Positions 1-9,414 of a DNA stretch of 64,000 bases are shown piece by piece. Numbering within the stretch: position 1 is the first letter of the stretch; every line of letters begins with the position of its first letter. A program made the translations under genes and the position numbers. The stretch lies in the NCBI GenBank assembly GCA_902729315.2, contig LR746264.1, positions 5,357,878-5,421,877 of the forward strand, in the 5' to 3' direction. The DNA comes from Spirodela intermedia (taxonomy: Eukaryota; Streptophyta; Magnoliopsida; Alismatales; Araceae). The notes beneath the pieces were generated by a model that worked only from the letters and a program-made list of their open reading frames with translations, ran no database searches and was not told the origin of the DNA.

Positions 1-730
1 CCCGGTAATCAGAGAGGTTCAATACACGGCGTCAATGCTGCCATCCCTCCGGGAATAGCGCCGAGACACTATGCTGCAATGCAGTCTGCAGCTTATATGG
101 GTCCCTCGTACCCTGCCATCCCAGGTTTGCAGTATCCTATGGCGTACAATGGGAGTATAATGAATCACGGGCCATTGGCTCATTCCCACAGCGCCGTTCA
201 ACCTACAATGTTGAGCAGTGATTCTGCAGCATTTCCGAGCATCAGATCAAGTTATGGGGAAAATATTGAAGGTCGACGAGACATTCTTCTATTAAAAATG
301 CTATTTTTGCCTGTTATTTTCTAGCATCTTGGTTGCCCATGAACTGAATCAACCCATCCTTTGACCAGGTCCCCCCGGCGCTAATTTATTTATTTATCAC
401 ATCCCCCAAGAGTTTGGTGATCAGGAGCTCTTCAATTCTTTTCAAGCATTTGGCAGAGTCTTGAGTTGTAAGGTTTTCGTCGACAAGGCAACTGGTCTCA
501 GCAAATGCTTTGGTAATCCTCCTCCACCCTCGCCTCTTCCACCATTTCTGGAGCTGATAGTTCTTTCCAAGCCTTGTGCCCTGATCGAGCTCGCCTCTCC
601 AGGGTTTGTCAGCTACGACTCACCCGCCGCGGCACAGACGGCCATCAGCATGATGAATGGGTGTCAGCTGGGGGGAAAGAAGCTGAAGGTGCAGCTTAAG
701 AGAGAGAACAAACAGAAAAAACCATACTGA
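1..730 (+). CDS. BRN/CELF (Bruno-like) RNA-binding protein, 3' end only
   Basis: This is the C-terminal part of a plant Bruno/CELF-type RNA-binding protein (the BRN1/BRN2 group, which bind mRNAs such as flowering regulators). Three coding exons fit: 1..271, 369..512 and 603..730, with GT-AG introns and matching phases. The first exon gives the Ala/Gly/Met/Tyr/Pro-rich linker. The next two build the third RRM: an RNP2-like [15 protein letters not shown], then an RNP1-like [10 protein letters not shown] created by joining exons 2 and 3. The protein ends with [20 protein letters not shown] and a stop at 728-730, as in this family. RRM1 and RRM2 must lie upstream of the window. The 3' UTR probably runs to about 0.95-1.0 kb. 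Family assignment is firm; which BRN paralogue it is cannot be told from this piece. Confidence 0.9.
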
Positions 731-2626
731 TGGTGACACTTATTTCCGAGAGGAGGATCCTGTTCCACCCCGTGTATATCAAATGCTAGAGGTGGATGAA
801 AGGTAGATTAGAGCTGTACATGTCGCCAAATCTCGCCGGGTCTTCAGGGTGGGACTTGGAAGCTTTCCCTCCCGAGCCAAGTGCCGGAAAGTACGCTAGA
901 AAGCTGCTGCATTTGCGCCATTTCGACTTGTAATTTATGCATCTTCCGGCATTCATTGGATTATTTCCATTTCCTTGAACATCTCTTCGTTCGGATTCAA
1001 ATCCATCCTTCGATTATTTCTTTCTTTCTTTTTCCCCAATTAGCCCGTTGACGATTTTGTCGATTGCCAGTTCTTCCTTGCTGACCATCGTTGACTAATC
1101 ATGGGTCTGATTTCGTGTAGTCTGTGCAAGTATTTTCTTCTCTCTTTCACTTCCCAGCTTGGTCTGCGAGCTCGCTGAGGATTCCTGGAGCGCCGTCCGC
1201 AGTGGTCTCTGCCGCCATCCCATCTTCAGGTACCATCTTTCATCTCCATGATTTTTTTCAGCCGTTTTCTTCCTTCCCTCAGTATCATGTTAGAGGGAGA
1301 GTCTCTAGGAGTAGGGTACTGAGAACCAAGCTCCGGGTTGGTCAACGCCCCGGCATCCGTCGTCAGATTCCTCTGGGTTAGAGCTGGGGGTTGACCAGCC
1401 GAAGGATATGGGCTACCGTACAATGCCTCCGGCCATTTTCTGGCCGCCTCGAGATGTTCCGAGGCTACGAAAGGCCGTCGGAATTTTCTTCTGTGGGCTC
1501 CTCCCAGGGGTAGGAGTGGTCTTCGTCTCTCCATCCGGGAAGCCGTTGACCTCGGCGAGCTGGACTAGTTCCTATGGGCTCTTGTAAGGCCCAGAGACGG
1601 AAGTAGAGTTGGGCTGAGCCAATCTGAATCACGCCCTCTTTTTTTTTTCTTTTCTTTTTATTCTTCCCACGTTTGACATCGGGGGTCAAACCCCCTGATC
1701 GTTGACCCCTGTACTAGGTCGGCAGGGAGAACAGCCCAATCTGGTCAACTATATGGAAATTTTGGACGCCCACAGGAACCCACTTGAGGAAAATTCATAC
1801 CGGAGTACCCATTGGAAGTCAATATTTTACCTAATTCCGGATGTTATATTATGATCTCAAAATATCTATGATTCCCTGCAACTTATATAAAAAAAAAACG
1901 ATTTCTTGGATCAAAATGATGCCCGGAGGATGGACGATGGTGCCTCTAGAACCTAAGAAGCCATTCCCAGAAAGCGTTTTGGCTTTCCTAGGTTCCCTGA
2001 CATCAGCTGGTTCGCGTCTCTCTCGAGGGACAGCTGCCTGCATTCATGAGAGAGGACTCATTCTCGAGGACGGCGAGCCCCAAGAGATACCTTTTTCTTG
2101 AAATATTAATCAAACTTGGGGGAAAATAAAACGTGGCGGCTTCCTTAGAAATTACCTTCGACGCCTTTTAAAAAATAATTATTTAATTATTTAAAAAACT
2201 TGTGGGATCGTTCTAACAGGCACCAATGGAGCTAGAGAACAAGAACTAAGTTGGCCCACAAATCTGGTCAACGGATCTCATCGGAGGTTCTAAAACTCTG
2301 ATTTTGATCAGGATTGAATCAAATCGCCGTGTTCTTCAGACCTTATCCATTCACAGTTCGATCTAATATGGTCTCGTATGTTCTTAGCTGGGTCAACGAT
2401 CAGCATCCGCTTCTCCTCGGTCAAAGCAGTCTCTTTAACGGAGGCCATTCGATCAGAACGGTCAACCCTGATCCATAGGGGGTCGATTGAGAGTGATCTT
2501 TTCTTCCACTCATTGTTTTCCTGCAGCGAAGTTCCAAATAAGACAAGGTGACTAGCAACGTTTCGTTTTCAGCCCGTTTTTTTCCTTGCAAAAAAGAATA
2601 TTCCTCCCCCTCCCTTCACTCACTCT
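731..2626. other. Intergenic DNA, rich in W-box cores
   Basis: I see no gene here after the BRN 3' UTR. Short open frames exist but none has family features or a convincing start. The stretch from about 1330 to 2470 carries about eleven TTGAC/GTCAA cores (W-box, the WRKY target), for example near 1337, 1391, 1549, 1673, 1701, 1743, 2268, 2394 and 2461. An AT-rich block sits near 2165-2205. It may be the distal promoter of the acidic-protein gene starting at 2883. Confidence 0.5.
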
Positions 2627-2663
2627 CTTCTAGAAGACGTGTGGCATCACCTCCTTCTAGAAG
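2627..2663. promoter_or_regulatory. Two perfect heat-shock-element palindromes upstream of acidic gene 1
   Basis: The palindrome CTTCTAGAAG occurs at 2627-2636 and again at 2654-2663, 27 bp apart. TTCnnGAA is the inverted unit of a heat shock element. Each copy has two perfect units, so cooperative binding by two HSF trimers is possible. They lie about 175-210 bp upstream of a good TATA box (2836). HSF binding is inferred, not shown. Confidence 0.65.
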
Positions 2664-2835
2664 CCTAGAGAGAGAGAGAGGTGGCGGATTTTATGTTTTA
2701 GGTGGGGCCCAGATAACGTTATCCCTGAAATCAAGGGCGGAACATGCCCGCAGGCATGCTCCACGTCGACCTCCCCCAGCACACAGCTAAGGGCCTCCAC
2801 CGCTTCTCTCGGCTCAGCTGAAGACCCCACGAGGA

Positions 2836-2842
2836 TATAAAA
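2836..2842 (+). promoter_or_regulatory. TATA box of acidic gene 1
   Basis: TATAAAA in a GC-rich setting, 41 bp before the first ATG (2883). A start site about 30 bp downstream would leave a leader of only about 15-20 nt and no upstream ATG, which supports 2883 as the start codon. Confidence 0.7.
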
Positions 2843-2882
2843 GAGGGGGGTCTCGCTCAGGCGACGAAACTTGGAGTGAGCG

Positions 2883-3314
2883 ATGGATTTCCTCAGCTTT
2901 GCCGTCAACTTTCTCGTCGACGAGATGAGTGCCGACTCGGAGGCCACCGCCCCCGTCGCGGGCCCGGCAACGGCGGCGGCGGCGGCGGCCTTCGGCCGCG
3001 ACATGGACGGTCCAATCGTCCTCGTCGTCGACGACGACGATGACGACGACGACCTCGAGTCGGTAATCGGAACCGGAGGAGAGGTGCACGAGGACGACGT
3101 GGGTGGGGGGGAGGACGGGGCCAGCGCTTGGAGCAAGGCCGGCGATGGGGAAGCGTGGCGGTGGGAGGCGGCGGCGGAGGAGGAGGAGAAAGAGGAGAAA
3201 GAGGAGGAGGAAGAAGGCGACGGCGGAGTGGCGGTGCCCGATTGCCGGCGATACTCGCAGCAGGAGGAGGACCGGCGGTTCTGGGAGAGCTGCTTGGCCT
3301 CTGGGTATCCGTGA
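2883..3314 (+). CDS. Small acidic protein 1 with C-terminal FWESCLASGYP motif
   Basis: An uninterrupted 143-residue reading frame. The N-terminus (MDFLSFAVNFLVDEM) is short and hydrophobic to amphipathic. The middle is low complexity: an alanine run coded by GCG repeats, an eight-residue aspartate run, and a long Glu/Lys-rich stretch. The C-terminus is EDRRFWESCLASGYP and then the stop. The same ending, in shorter or varied form, is found in the next two genes on the same strand (4378 and 6438), so the three are tandem paralogues. No catalytic domain, signal peptide or clear membrane segment is visible; a nuclear or cytosolic disordered protein is a guess. Two heat-shock palindromes and a TATA box precede it. 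I do not recognise the family. The conserved ending under diverged bodies is the best evidence that it is translated. Confidence 0.75.
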   Translation: MDFLSFAVNFLVDEMSADSEATAPVAGPATAAAAAAFGRDMDGPIVLVVDDDDDDDDLESVIGTGGEVHEDDVGGGEDGASAWSKAGDGEAWRWEAAAEEEEKEEKEEEEEGDGGVAVPDCRRYSQQEEDRRFWESCLASGYP

Positions 3315-3990
3315 GACCTTCTCAGCAAGATAGGAGGAGGAGGAAGACGATCAACAGCTCGCGTTCTTCCCACATTAATTTCTTTTTTTCTTTCTTTTGG
3401 ATCTGCGAAAAACCTACCCATGTCCGACGTCTGCGAGAAGAATTGTACAGCGCGGTTTGGCCTAGTCACCCCCAAGATGGGGATTCCTCGAACGGAGGAG
3501 TTCCGTAGCGCGTCTGCTTGATCACGGCCGAATTCTGACGGTTTTCTCAGACATCAGGAGACCGATCATGGATCCGGCGCCCATATCTCCATCTCATCAC
3601 ATATCTGTGGTCTAAATCGTCGCTGACGAGAAACTGTATCCTTTGTTCGTCTTAGGACCAGAGACACAGCGAGAGAGAGAGAGAGAGAGAGATGGGCATG
3701 AAGTTGACCGTATCAAGCAGCCTGCCGTGTCGTACCCGGTGGTACCCAGCTAAGGACGCGGCTTGGTTTGACTTCATGGTGCCCATGGGCGCCTATTTGT
3801 AGAAAGGTCAACACGCAGGTCTCGTAACTGTTAGGGATGGTAGATAACTCGAAAGCCCTGAGATCTCAGAAACGCTTAGCTCTTGCTTGAATCGGGAAAG
3901 TTTTAACGTTTGGTTTTAAATTGGATTATCTACTCCCTTTTAAGGCAAGCCCTCCACAAGCAGGGAATGATGCCGTCATGGGCAGCTGCA
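3315..3990. other. Intergenic DNA between acidic genes 1 and 2
   Basis: Contains the presumed 3' UTR of gene 1, a (GA)n tract near 3670-3692 and a few W-box cores (near 3702 and 3808). No gene seen. Confidence 0.5.
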
Positions 3991-4008
3991 ATTCTAGAAG
4001 CCACGTGG
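3991..4008. promoter_or_regulatory. HSE palindrome joined to a G-box, upstream of acidic gene 2
   Basis: TTCTAGAA (3992-3999) is followed at once by CCACGTGG (4001-4008), a perfect G-box (bZIP/bHLH target). A TATA-like AAATATAAAATA lies about 130 bp downstream (around 4130), so this is in promoter position for the gene starting at 4378. Confidence 0.6.
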
Positions 4009-4274
4009 AACAAACCCAGTTGAATGTATAGAGAGAGAGTGCAGCTGGAAGCATTTAATTACCTGAAATGGTCGGCCATGTGTGATAATTTTTATTGGTT
4101 TTTAATGAGAAAAACGTCCGGGCCATTGAAATATAAAATATACGATAAAAGGTGCCGGATTTTATTGGTCTCGGGGCCCTCCCTCGATGAGTTGGCTGGG
4201 AATCGGACAGGCGTTCACGAGGGAACAACCTTCTTCTCATCTGTCCTTCCATCACCCTGCTTCGACTTTTCCTC

Positions 4275-4287
4275 CTTCTAGAAGACG

Positions 4288-4331
<44 letters not shown>
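4275..4331. promoter_or_regulatory. HSE palindrome and (CT)n tract in the leader region of acidic gene 2
   Basis: CTTCTAGAAG at 4275-4284 is followed by ACGT, as at 2627 (both read CTTCTAGAAGACGT), so the element and its flank are shared between paralogues. It is followed by a (CT)n run to about 4331, typical of plant leaders near the start site. If the TATA-like site near 4130 is used, this element lies inside the transcribed leader. Confidence 0.55.
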
Positions 4332-4332
<1 letters not shown>

Positions 4333-4377
4333 CTGCTTTTGATATGGGCACCACCGGTGGTGGCTGATGGCCGGGTG

Positions 4378-4746
4378 ATGGCGGACTGTGTCGGCGCCGA
4401 GGTCTTGTTTCCACCTCCTCTACCTCCAACTCCGGCAATGTCGCTGCTTGAAGAGAGCGGTGATTCCGAGGAGATGGGGTTCCACCCGGGGGACCGCAGC
4501 CCCGCCGGCGGCGAGGACGAAGGTGACGAGGAGTCGTGCAGCTCCGGCAGCGGCGGCGGCGGTGGCCGCGGCGTCGAGGGGCAGGGAGAAGGCGGAGGGA
4601 GTGAGGGAGGGGAAGACTTGGCGAAGAGCGAGGGCCGCGACGGCGGCGGCGCCCGGTCTCCCGCCGCCTCGGAATCGTCCAACTGGAGCGAGGCGGAGAA
4701 GAGCCGTCTCTTCTGGGAGACCTGCCTCCAGTCTGGGTATCCATGA
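4378..4746 (+). CDS. Small acidic protein 2 with C-terminal FWETCLQSGYP motif
   Basis: A 122-residue frame from the ATG at 4378; the frame is open upstream to about 4330 but has no earlier in-frame ATG, and two out-of-frame ATGs (4344, 4367) precede it. The protein starts MADCVGAEVLFPPPLPP, then is Gly/Glu/Ser-rich and acidic, and ends SEAEKSRLFWETCLQSGYP. The ending matches gene 1 almost residue for residue. The SSNW just before it recurs in gene 3 (SSNWDE). Length and layout match its neighbours. An alternative start is the in-frame Met of MSLLEESGDSEEMG, which sits about as far from a Ser/Glu patch as in gene 3. No known domain is visible. Long open frames on the opposite strand here are a by-product of GC-rich, stop-poor sequence. 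Confidence 0.7.
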   Translation: MADCVGAEVLFPPPLPPTPAMSLLEESGDSEEMGFHPGDRSPAGGEDEGDEESCSSGSGGGGGRGVEGQGEGGGSEGGEDLAKSEGRDGGGARSPAASESSNWSEAEKSRLFWETCLQSGYP

Positions 4747-6251
4747 ACACCATTGCTGCTGCGATGTAATCTCCATTTCCTCCCCCAGGAAATCGACTCC
4801 CCTCTTTCTTTTCCCTCTAGCGAGAGAGAGATAGAGATAGAGATAAAGAGTACCACTGGCGGCGGTCGCATCAGATGACCACCGGCGTGGGGATGTTTTG
4901 TCGTACGGAGGACGGCGCCGGAGAGGACGACGGAGGAATCCGGCGACGGACCGTTGGACGCGAGTCCGCCCGTTACGGGACCGGGTGAGCCCCACGTTTC
5001 GGACCAAACCGTCGACGGTTTTCGAGCTTCTAGAAGGTGCCGCATGTGCCCACGAGATCGATGGCTGGCCCCCCAGTGAATTCCCACTTGTCACACCCAC
5101 GCCACCTTTAAAAGGGTGATTGACTGACCACCGACCAGAGTCTCCCAACTTCCCGTGCGTCGCAGGAGCACCGGGGAGGTACGTACGCGTAGAAGGACGG
5201 TGCTCCGACCTTTTCCCCTCCTTTTTCTAAAAGTAATCGTAACTTCTTTACGAATTATTAAATGCGCGTATTTATTTAGTTACTTAAAAATAAAGGGCCA
5301 TCTCAAATCTTCATTTAATACAGAATTAAGGTAAATGATTTGACCGACACTAAATAATACGGAAAAGGGCGAGCGTGGTGACGTCACGGGGGGGGGGGGG
5401 ATCCACAGAGTGTGGGCCCCGGGGAACTGGACGCCTTTTGCATCTCACAATGAGGCAAGGACGGGGCGGCTTCTCGAAGGACGAGACGGCCGCCTCCGGA
5501 TTTTTTTAAAAAAGAGAATATAATATTGGAATTTATGACATTTTTTCACCTTAATAGAATAAATAATAGTCCCATATTTTTTGGGGATTTAAATATTTAT
5601 AATATTATTTTCCCGCGATAGCAAAATACATGAGCTTTCGCATTTATTCGTAATTTAAAGCACCCTTTTCTGGCTTTCGGCGAGGGTTTTGTCTTTTCCG
5701 CCATCACCCAATCGGGGGTTTCTATCTCTCTCTCTCTCTCTCTCTAGCTACACTGACTGGTGCCTTATATGGACTGGGCCCAAAAAAAATTCGGGCCGTT
5801 TCTTATTCCAGACCATGATGGGCCCATATTCGAAACAGGGTTTTAGGCCCAGGCCCATTAGCATCGCCGCAGATATTTTTCTCGAAAATGATTGCTTCCT
5901 AATCGCCGCTTTCGTCGTCGTCGACTCGGATCAGCCAGCCAGAAGAATCTGGATCCTATCGACCTGACGTCAGCCTTTGGGAGAAGAGTCAACGTGGCGC
6001 ATCCTAATTCCGGATTCCAGGGATGCCTATTTGTCCGTAGCTCGATTCGCCTCCTACATAATCGGTGCTGGCCAACTACCGTACGGGCGACAGGGCGATG
6101 GCGGCGCCGGGTTGGGGGTCGGCGCAGGCCGGTAAGAAAGGGAATGCGACCTTGATGTCGGCCGTTTACCCTCTCCCGAACTCAACACAGAAATAAAAAT
6201 GAGAACTTTGCGCCGGCCAGTGGTCGCGTGAAACTCTCCGATGGCTTGGGT
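4747..6251. other. Intergenic DNA between acidic genes 2 and 3, with bZIP-type sites
   Basis: Holds an orphan promoter-like block (5027-5113, listed separately), a run of 13 G at 5388-5400, and two perfect TGACGTCA palindromes (5379-5386 and 5965-5972; targets of TGA/HY5-type bZIP factors). AT-rich blocks lie at about 5220-5345 and 5505-5620, and a (CT)n run near 5722-5746. I find no coding sequence. Confidence 0.5.
5027..5113 (+). promoter_or_regulatory. Orphan heat-shock promoter-like block without a gene
   Basis: CTTCTAGAAG at 5027-5036 is followed 70 bp later by a TATA-like TTTAAAA (5107-5113), the same order seen at the neighbouring paralogues, yet no acidic-protein frame follows. A GAG|GTACGT donor-like site lies near 5176. 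It may be what remains of a fourth paralogue, a leader exon, or simply a distal element for the gene at 6438. Confidence 0.4.
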
Positions 6252-6374
6252 CTTCTAGAAGGGGGAGGTAGATCGGTCCTCGCCGAGAGAACCAGTCAGC
6301 GAGCATGGCGGGCCATCAGCCGGCGGCGATGGCGGTGGCCACATCTGCTCCATTCCCGATTTGTCGGTATATAT
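6252..6374 (+). promoter_or_regulatory. Promoter of acidic gene 3: HSE palindrome plus TATA box
   Basis: CTTCTAGAAG at 6252-6261 and TATATAT at 6368-6374, 64 bp before the start codon at 6438. An ATG at about 6398 opens a short frame that overlaps the main start out of frame, so a small uORF may exist depending on the exact transcription start. Confidence 0.55.
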
Positions 6375-6437
6375 GGCCGGAGAAGAGGGCAGCCGCCATG
6401 ACCAGATCGGAGCTTTCTCTCTTCTCCTTCGTCGACC

Positions 6438-6809
6438 ATGGAATGGGTGCAGCAGGATGGACCGCCTCCGGGAATATCGGAGGAGATTGCTGACTCCGAG
6501 CAATGGTCTGCCGGCGCGGCGGAGATACCCGACGGCGGCGGCGATGACGACGACGACGACGCGGCGTCCAGCAACTGGGACGAAGTCGGGGCTCCAGACC
6601 GCGGCGGCGATTCCGGCGGCGGCGGCCGGGGTGATGAGCGAGGAGACCTGCCGCCGATGAGTTGGAGGGCGTGGTTGATGAAGAATGCCACCGGGTGCCG
6701 CTGCCGCGAGGAGGAAGGAGATGGTGGGGAGGACGATGAGGTCGCCTCGGAGAATCCGGCGACTGAGACGGAGGATCGGCTCTTCTGGGAAGCGTGCTTG
6801 GATTCTTGA
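6438..6809 (+). CDS. Small acidic protein 3 with C-terminal FWEACLDS motif
   Basis: A 123-residue frame beginning at an ATG in good context (GACCATGG). It is acidic, with an aspartate run (DDDDDDAASSNWDEV), Gly-rich segments and a middle segment MSWRAWLMKNATGCRC that the other two lack. It ends TETEDRLFWEACLDS, so the FWE-x-CL core is kept while the SGYP tail of genes 1 and 2 is missing. Position, strand, size, composition, promoter element and ending all mark it as the third and most diverged tandem paralogue. The WEACL core and the SSNW patch shared with gene 2 argue for selection on short linear motifs, perhaps for binding a partner. Function unknown. Confidence 0.7.
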   Translation: MEWVQQDGPPPGISEEIADSEQWSAGAAEIPDGGGDDDDDDAASSNWDEVGAPDRGGDSGGGGRGDERGDLPPMSWRAWLMKNATGCRCREEEGDGGEDDEVASENPATETEDRLFWEACLDS

Positions 6810-7153
6810 TGTCTGATTGTCCTCTCGTTTTCATTCTTTCTCCGATCGATCTCTCGTTCGATCGGCACCCAAATTTGGCTCGATTGTTTATACCAAAAAA
6901 GGATGCGATCTTTTAAAAGTTCTTGTTGCTCCGAGGATCGTGGAAGCTGAAATGAACGCACAGAGAGCTGGAACCCTGAGAAGAACACCATGACCCTCAA
7001 CCCCTCGTTGATTACCAATAACCCTCCGATAATACATACACATGAATGATCATGGCAGATGATCGTTCGTTCAGCAGTCACAGGTCCCGCCGATCAGCAG
7101 CAGAAATCAGAGAGATCCTACAATTTAAGAAGAACGAGACGAGAAGAAAAAAC

Positions 7154-9414
7154 TTAATAGACACGGGATGATTCGCATTCGCTGGGCTGCAGCTCGCCCC
7201 GAAGTTGCTTAAACGGCGACCTCCTCTCGCCGGAAAATTCGTCTGTCATGGAGCTGCGAGCTCCCCAGGCGTCCTCCTCCTGTTCCTGATCATCATCATC
7301 TTCTTCTTCTTCACTCGAACTCGACGAGCTCCCCCCTTCTTTGCTCGCAGACATCGAGATGCCCGAAATCGCATTCAGATCGGAGCCGAGATCCCGATCC
7401 CTGTCGTCCATGTCCTCCTGTCCGACGGGATCCTTTCCGGAATCGTCGTCTGCAGCAGCTTCTTCTCCTTGCAGCTCCAGCAGCCTCAAGAATCGCTGCT
7501 CGACCTCCTCTCTGGAGATGGCGTTGTCTCCGAGACTGTGAGCATCGTCCCCGGCCTGGTCACCATCGTCCGGTGAACTGTCGTCATCTCTTCTGAACTC
7601 CCTGCTGGCCTCCTCATTCTCCTCAAAGTATCCCCCATTATGGGCCCTGTCATTCTCGGGTGTTCGCCCGAGCTCGCTGGTCATGTCGGCTCCCTCCTCG
7701 CTGTCCAGATCATCTCCTCCTTCCTCGTCAGAAGAAGGTGAACGAGAGAAGGAAGAGTACCCTTCCATCTCCGCTTCCTCCCGTTCCCTCAGCGTTCTCA
7801 GGATTAGGGTTTTCAACAAGTTCATCACCTGAACTGCGTGCATCAGTGCCGTCAGAGGATCGGACATCTGACGATCCAAGAAAACGGGAACCACAGTCAG
7901 ATCGATCCGACAAGTCAACTATGACGGGGACTTTCTGCTTCTTGTAGGAGGATAATTCCTTACCTGGGTCATGTTAGGTGCGAAAACCATGGCGATGTTT
8001 CTGGCGTTCATCTTGTTCAGATCCTCCTCCTCCACGACGTCCGCCATGAGCTCAACAGCCCAGTTGAGCAGGCCCGCCTGCGTTGGCGCGAGTAGCTTCA
8101 CCAATTCCACACACTCCTCCTCTGTGTTGCACTGGAGAACCTGCTCCGGGGAGAGCCCGTCAAGGACTCCCTCTGGAAGTTCTCTGAGCCAGGCCTGCAA
8201 AAAGATCAAATTTTCTGCGCGTCAATTCATGCGCCCACTACATGGAAATCTATCTAACCATGTTGACTAGAATTAGAGGAAGGAGGAGAGTCAAACCTTG
8301 ATGAGGCCCGCCAGGCAGTGGACATCAATATCATCTGGAACAATGCCCTTGTTCAACTGGTCCCTAACAAGTTCCTCTTGGCTGTTCTCCGGATTAATCC
8401 GAAATATTCCTTCGGCCTGTTGCCAACGCAGATCGGAGAAGAGAGATTACCAGACACCCTCCATTATTGGGCACAGGAAGAATATCATGATTCATGAAAC
8501 AAAGAAGAGCTAGGGATTGGGCAACCACCTTCAATCCGTCCTGCGCATACAGGCGTTCCTGCATCAGTAAGAGAATGGTCGGCACGCTGTTTCCCTTGGA
8601 ATCGTAGCAGCACTGCATCGACTCCGGCGAGACGCCGAAGACACTGGCGCTGCGCGGCCGCGGAAACACGAGTTATAAACCGACAACAGTTGACTCGCAA
8701 TGGTGAGCCTTTGCTCTATGATCCAAAAGTTCTATATCAGAAACCATAGTTCGATGAACCAAGGAATGATCTATTCCAACGATGCGAAGCAAATCACAAA
8801 AAGAAAAAAAGAAAAAAATCTCACCAAAAATCGTATCAGGAGCACAGTATTATCATAGGTAATCTAGATTTAGATTTGATCTGTACTAGTTCTTTGAGCA
8901 AAGAAGCGGTCAAATATCCGCACGCTAAGATCTACCAGGATTTCAGAAATCCAAGGCGTCCACGACGACAGGAGGTATCGCAGACCAGAGCCGAAAGACA
9001 GGCTAGCAGAAAGAAGAAATCCGGCGAGGAGTGACATCAATCAGGAAGAAGAGGGGAAATATGAAGGAACGCAAACCACCTGGCGCTGGGGGCACGGCAA
9101 GGGACCTCGAGCTCGAACTCGACGGGGAGACCGAGGAACCCATTGAAGCGGTCGAAGGTGACGTGGGTGACGTGCCGGACGTCAGTCGGCCACCCGATCT
9201 CCATCTGGTCGACGGCCGAGGAGACGTCCTCGTGCCGCTCCACCCGGCAGGCCACCACGGACCTCCTTATGGCCGCCATTAGCAGCTCCACCAGGGAGAA
9301 CTGATTCTCCTGCTGTTGCTGCTCCTCCACCCTCCCCCTCCTTCCGCTCCCACCACCACCTCCACCTCCCTCCCCCCCTCTACACCCGGTGGACACCATA
9401 ACCACCCCCGCCAT
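7154..9414 (-). CDS. Rho-of-plants GTPase-activating protein (RopGAP, CRIB + RhoGAP)
   Basis: Five exons read on the minus strand: 9414..9080, 8649..8529, 8416..8297, 8194..7964 and 7867..7154. All have GT-AG borders and matching phases, giving 506 residues. The protein switches off ROP GTPases at the plasma membrane and cytosol. A poly-Gly/Gln N-terminus is followed by the CRIB box (EIGWPTDVRHVTHVTFDRF, about residues 72-90). The RhoGAP domain runs from VFGVSPESMQ to about NARNIAMVFAPNMTQ; the catalytic arginine is R158 in EGIFRIN. A long acidic, Ser-rich tail follows (about residue 270 to the end). I chose the ATG at 9414 because the in-frame ATG at 9537 would add a low-complexity stretch unlike other family members. 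The gene appears intact. Paralogue identity is uncertain. Confidence 0.93.

Noticed and set aside
1101-1181. Short frame starting MGLISCSLCK
   Set aside because: Only 25 codons, no supporting promoter or homologue that I recognise.
2657-5148. Long antisense frames (up to 272 codons) over acidic genes 1 and 2
   Set aside because: They mirror GC-rich, stop-poor coding DNA and repeats; the sense frames carry the conserved ending and promoters.
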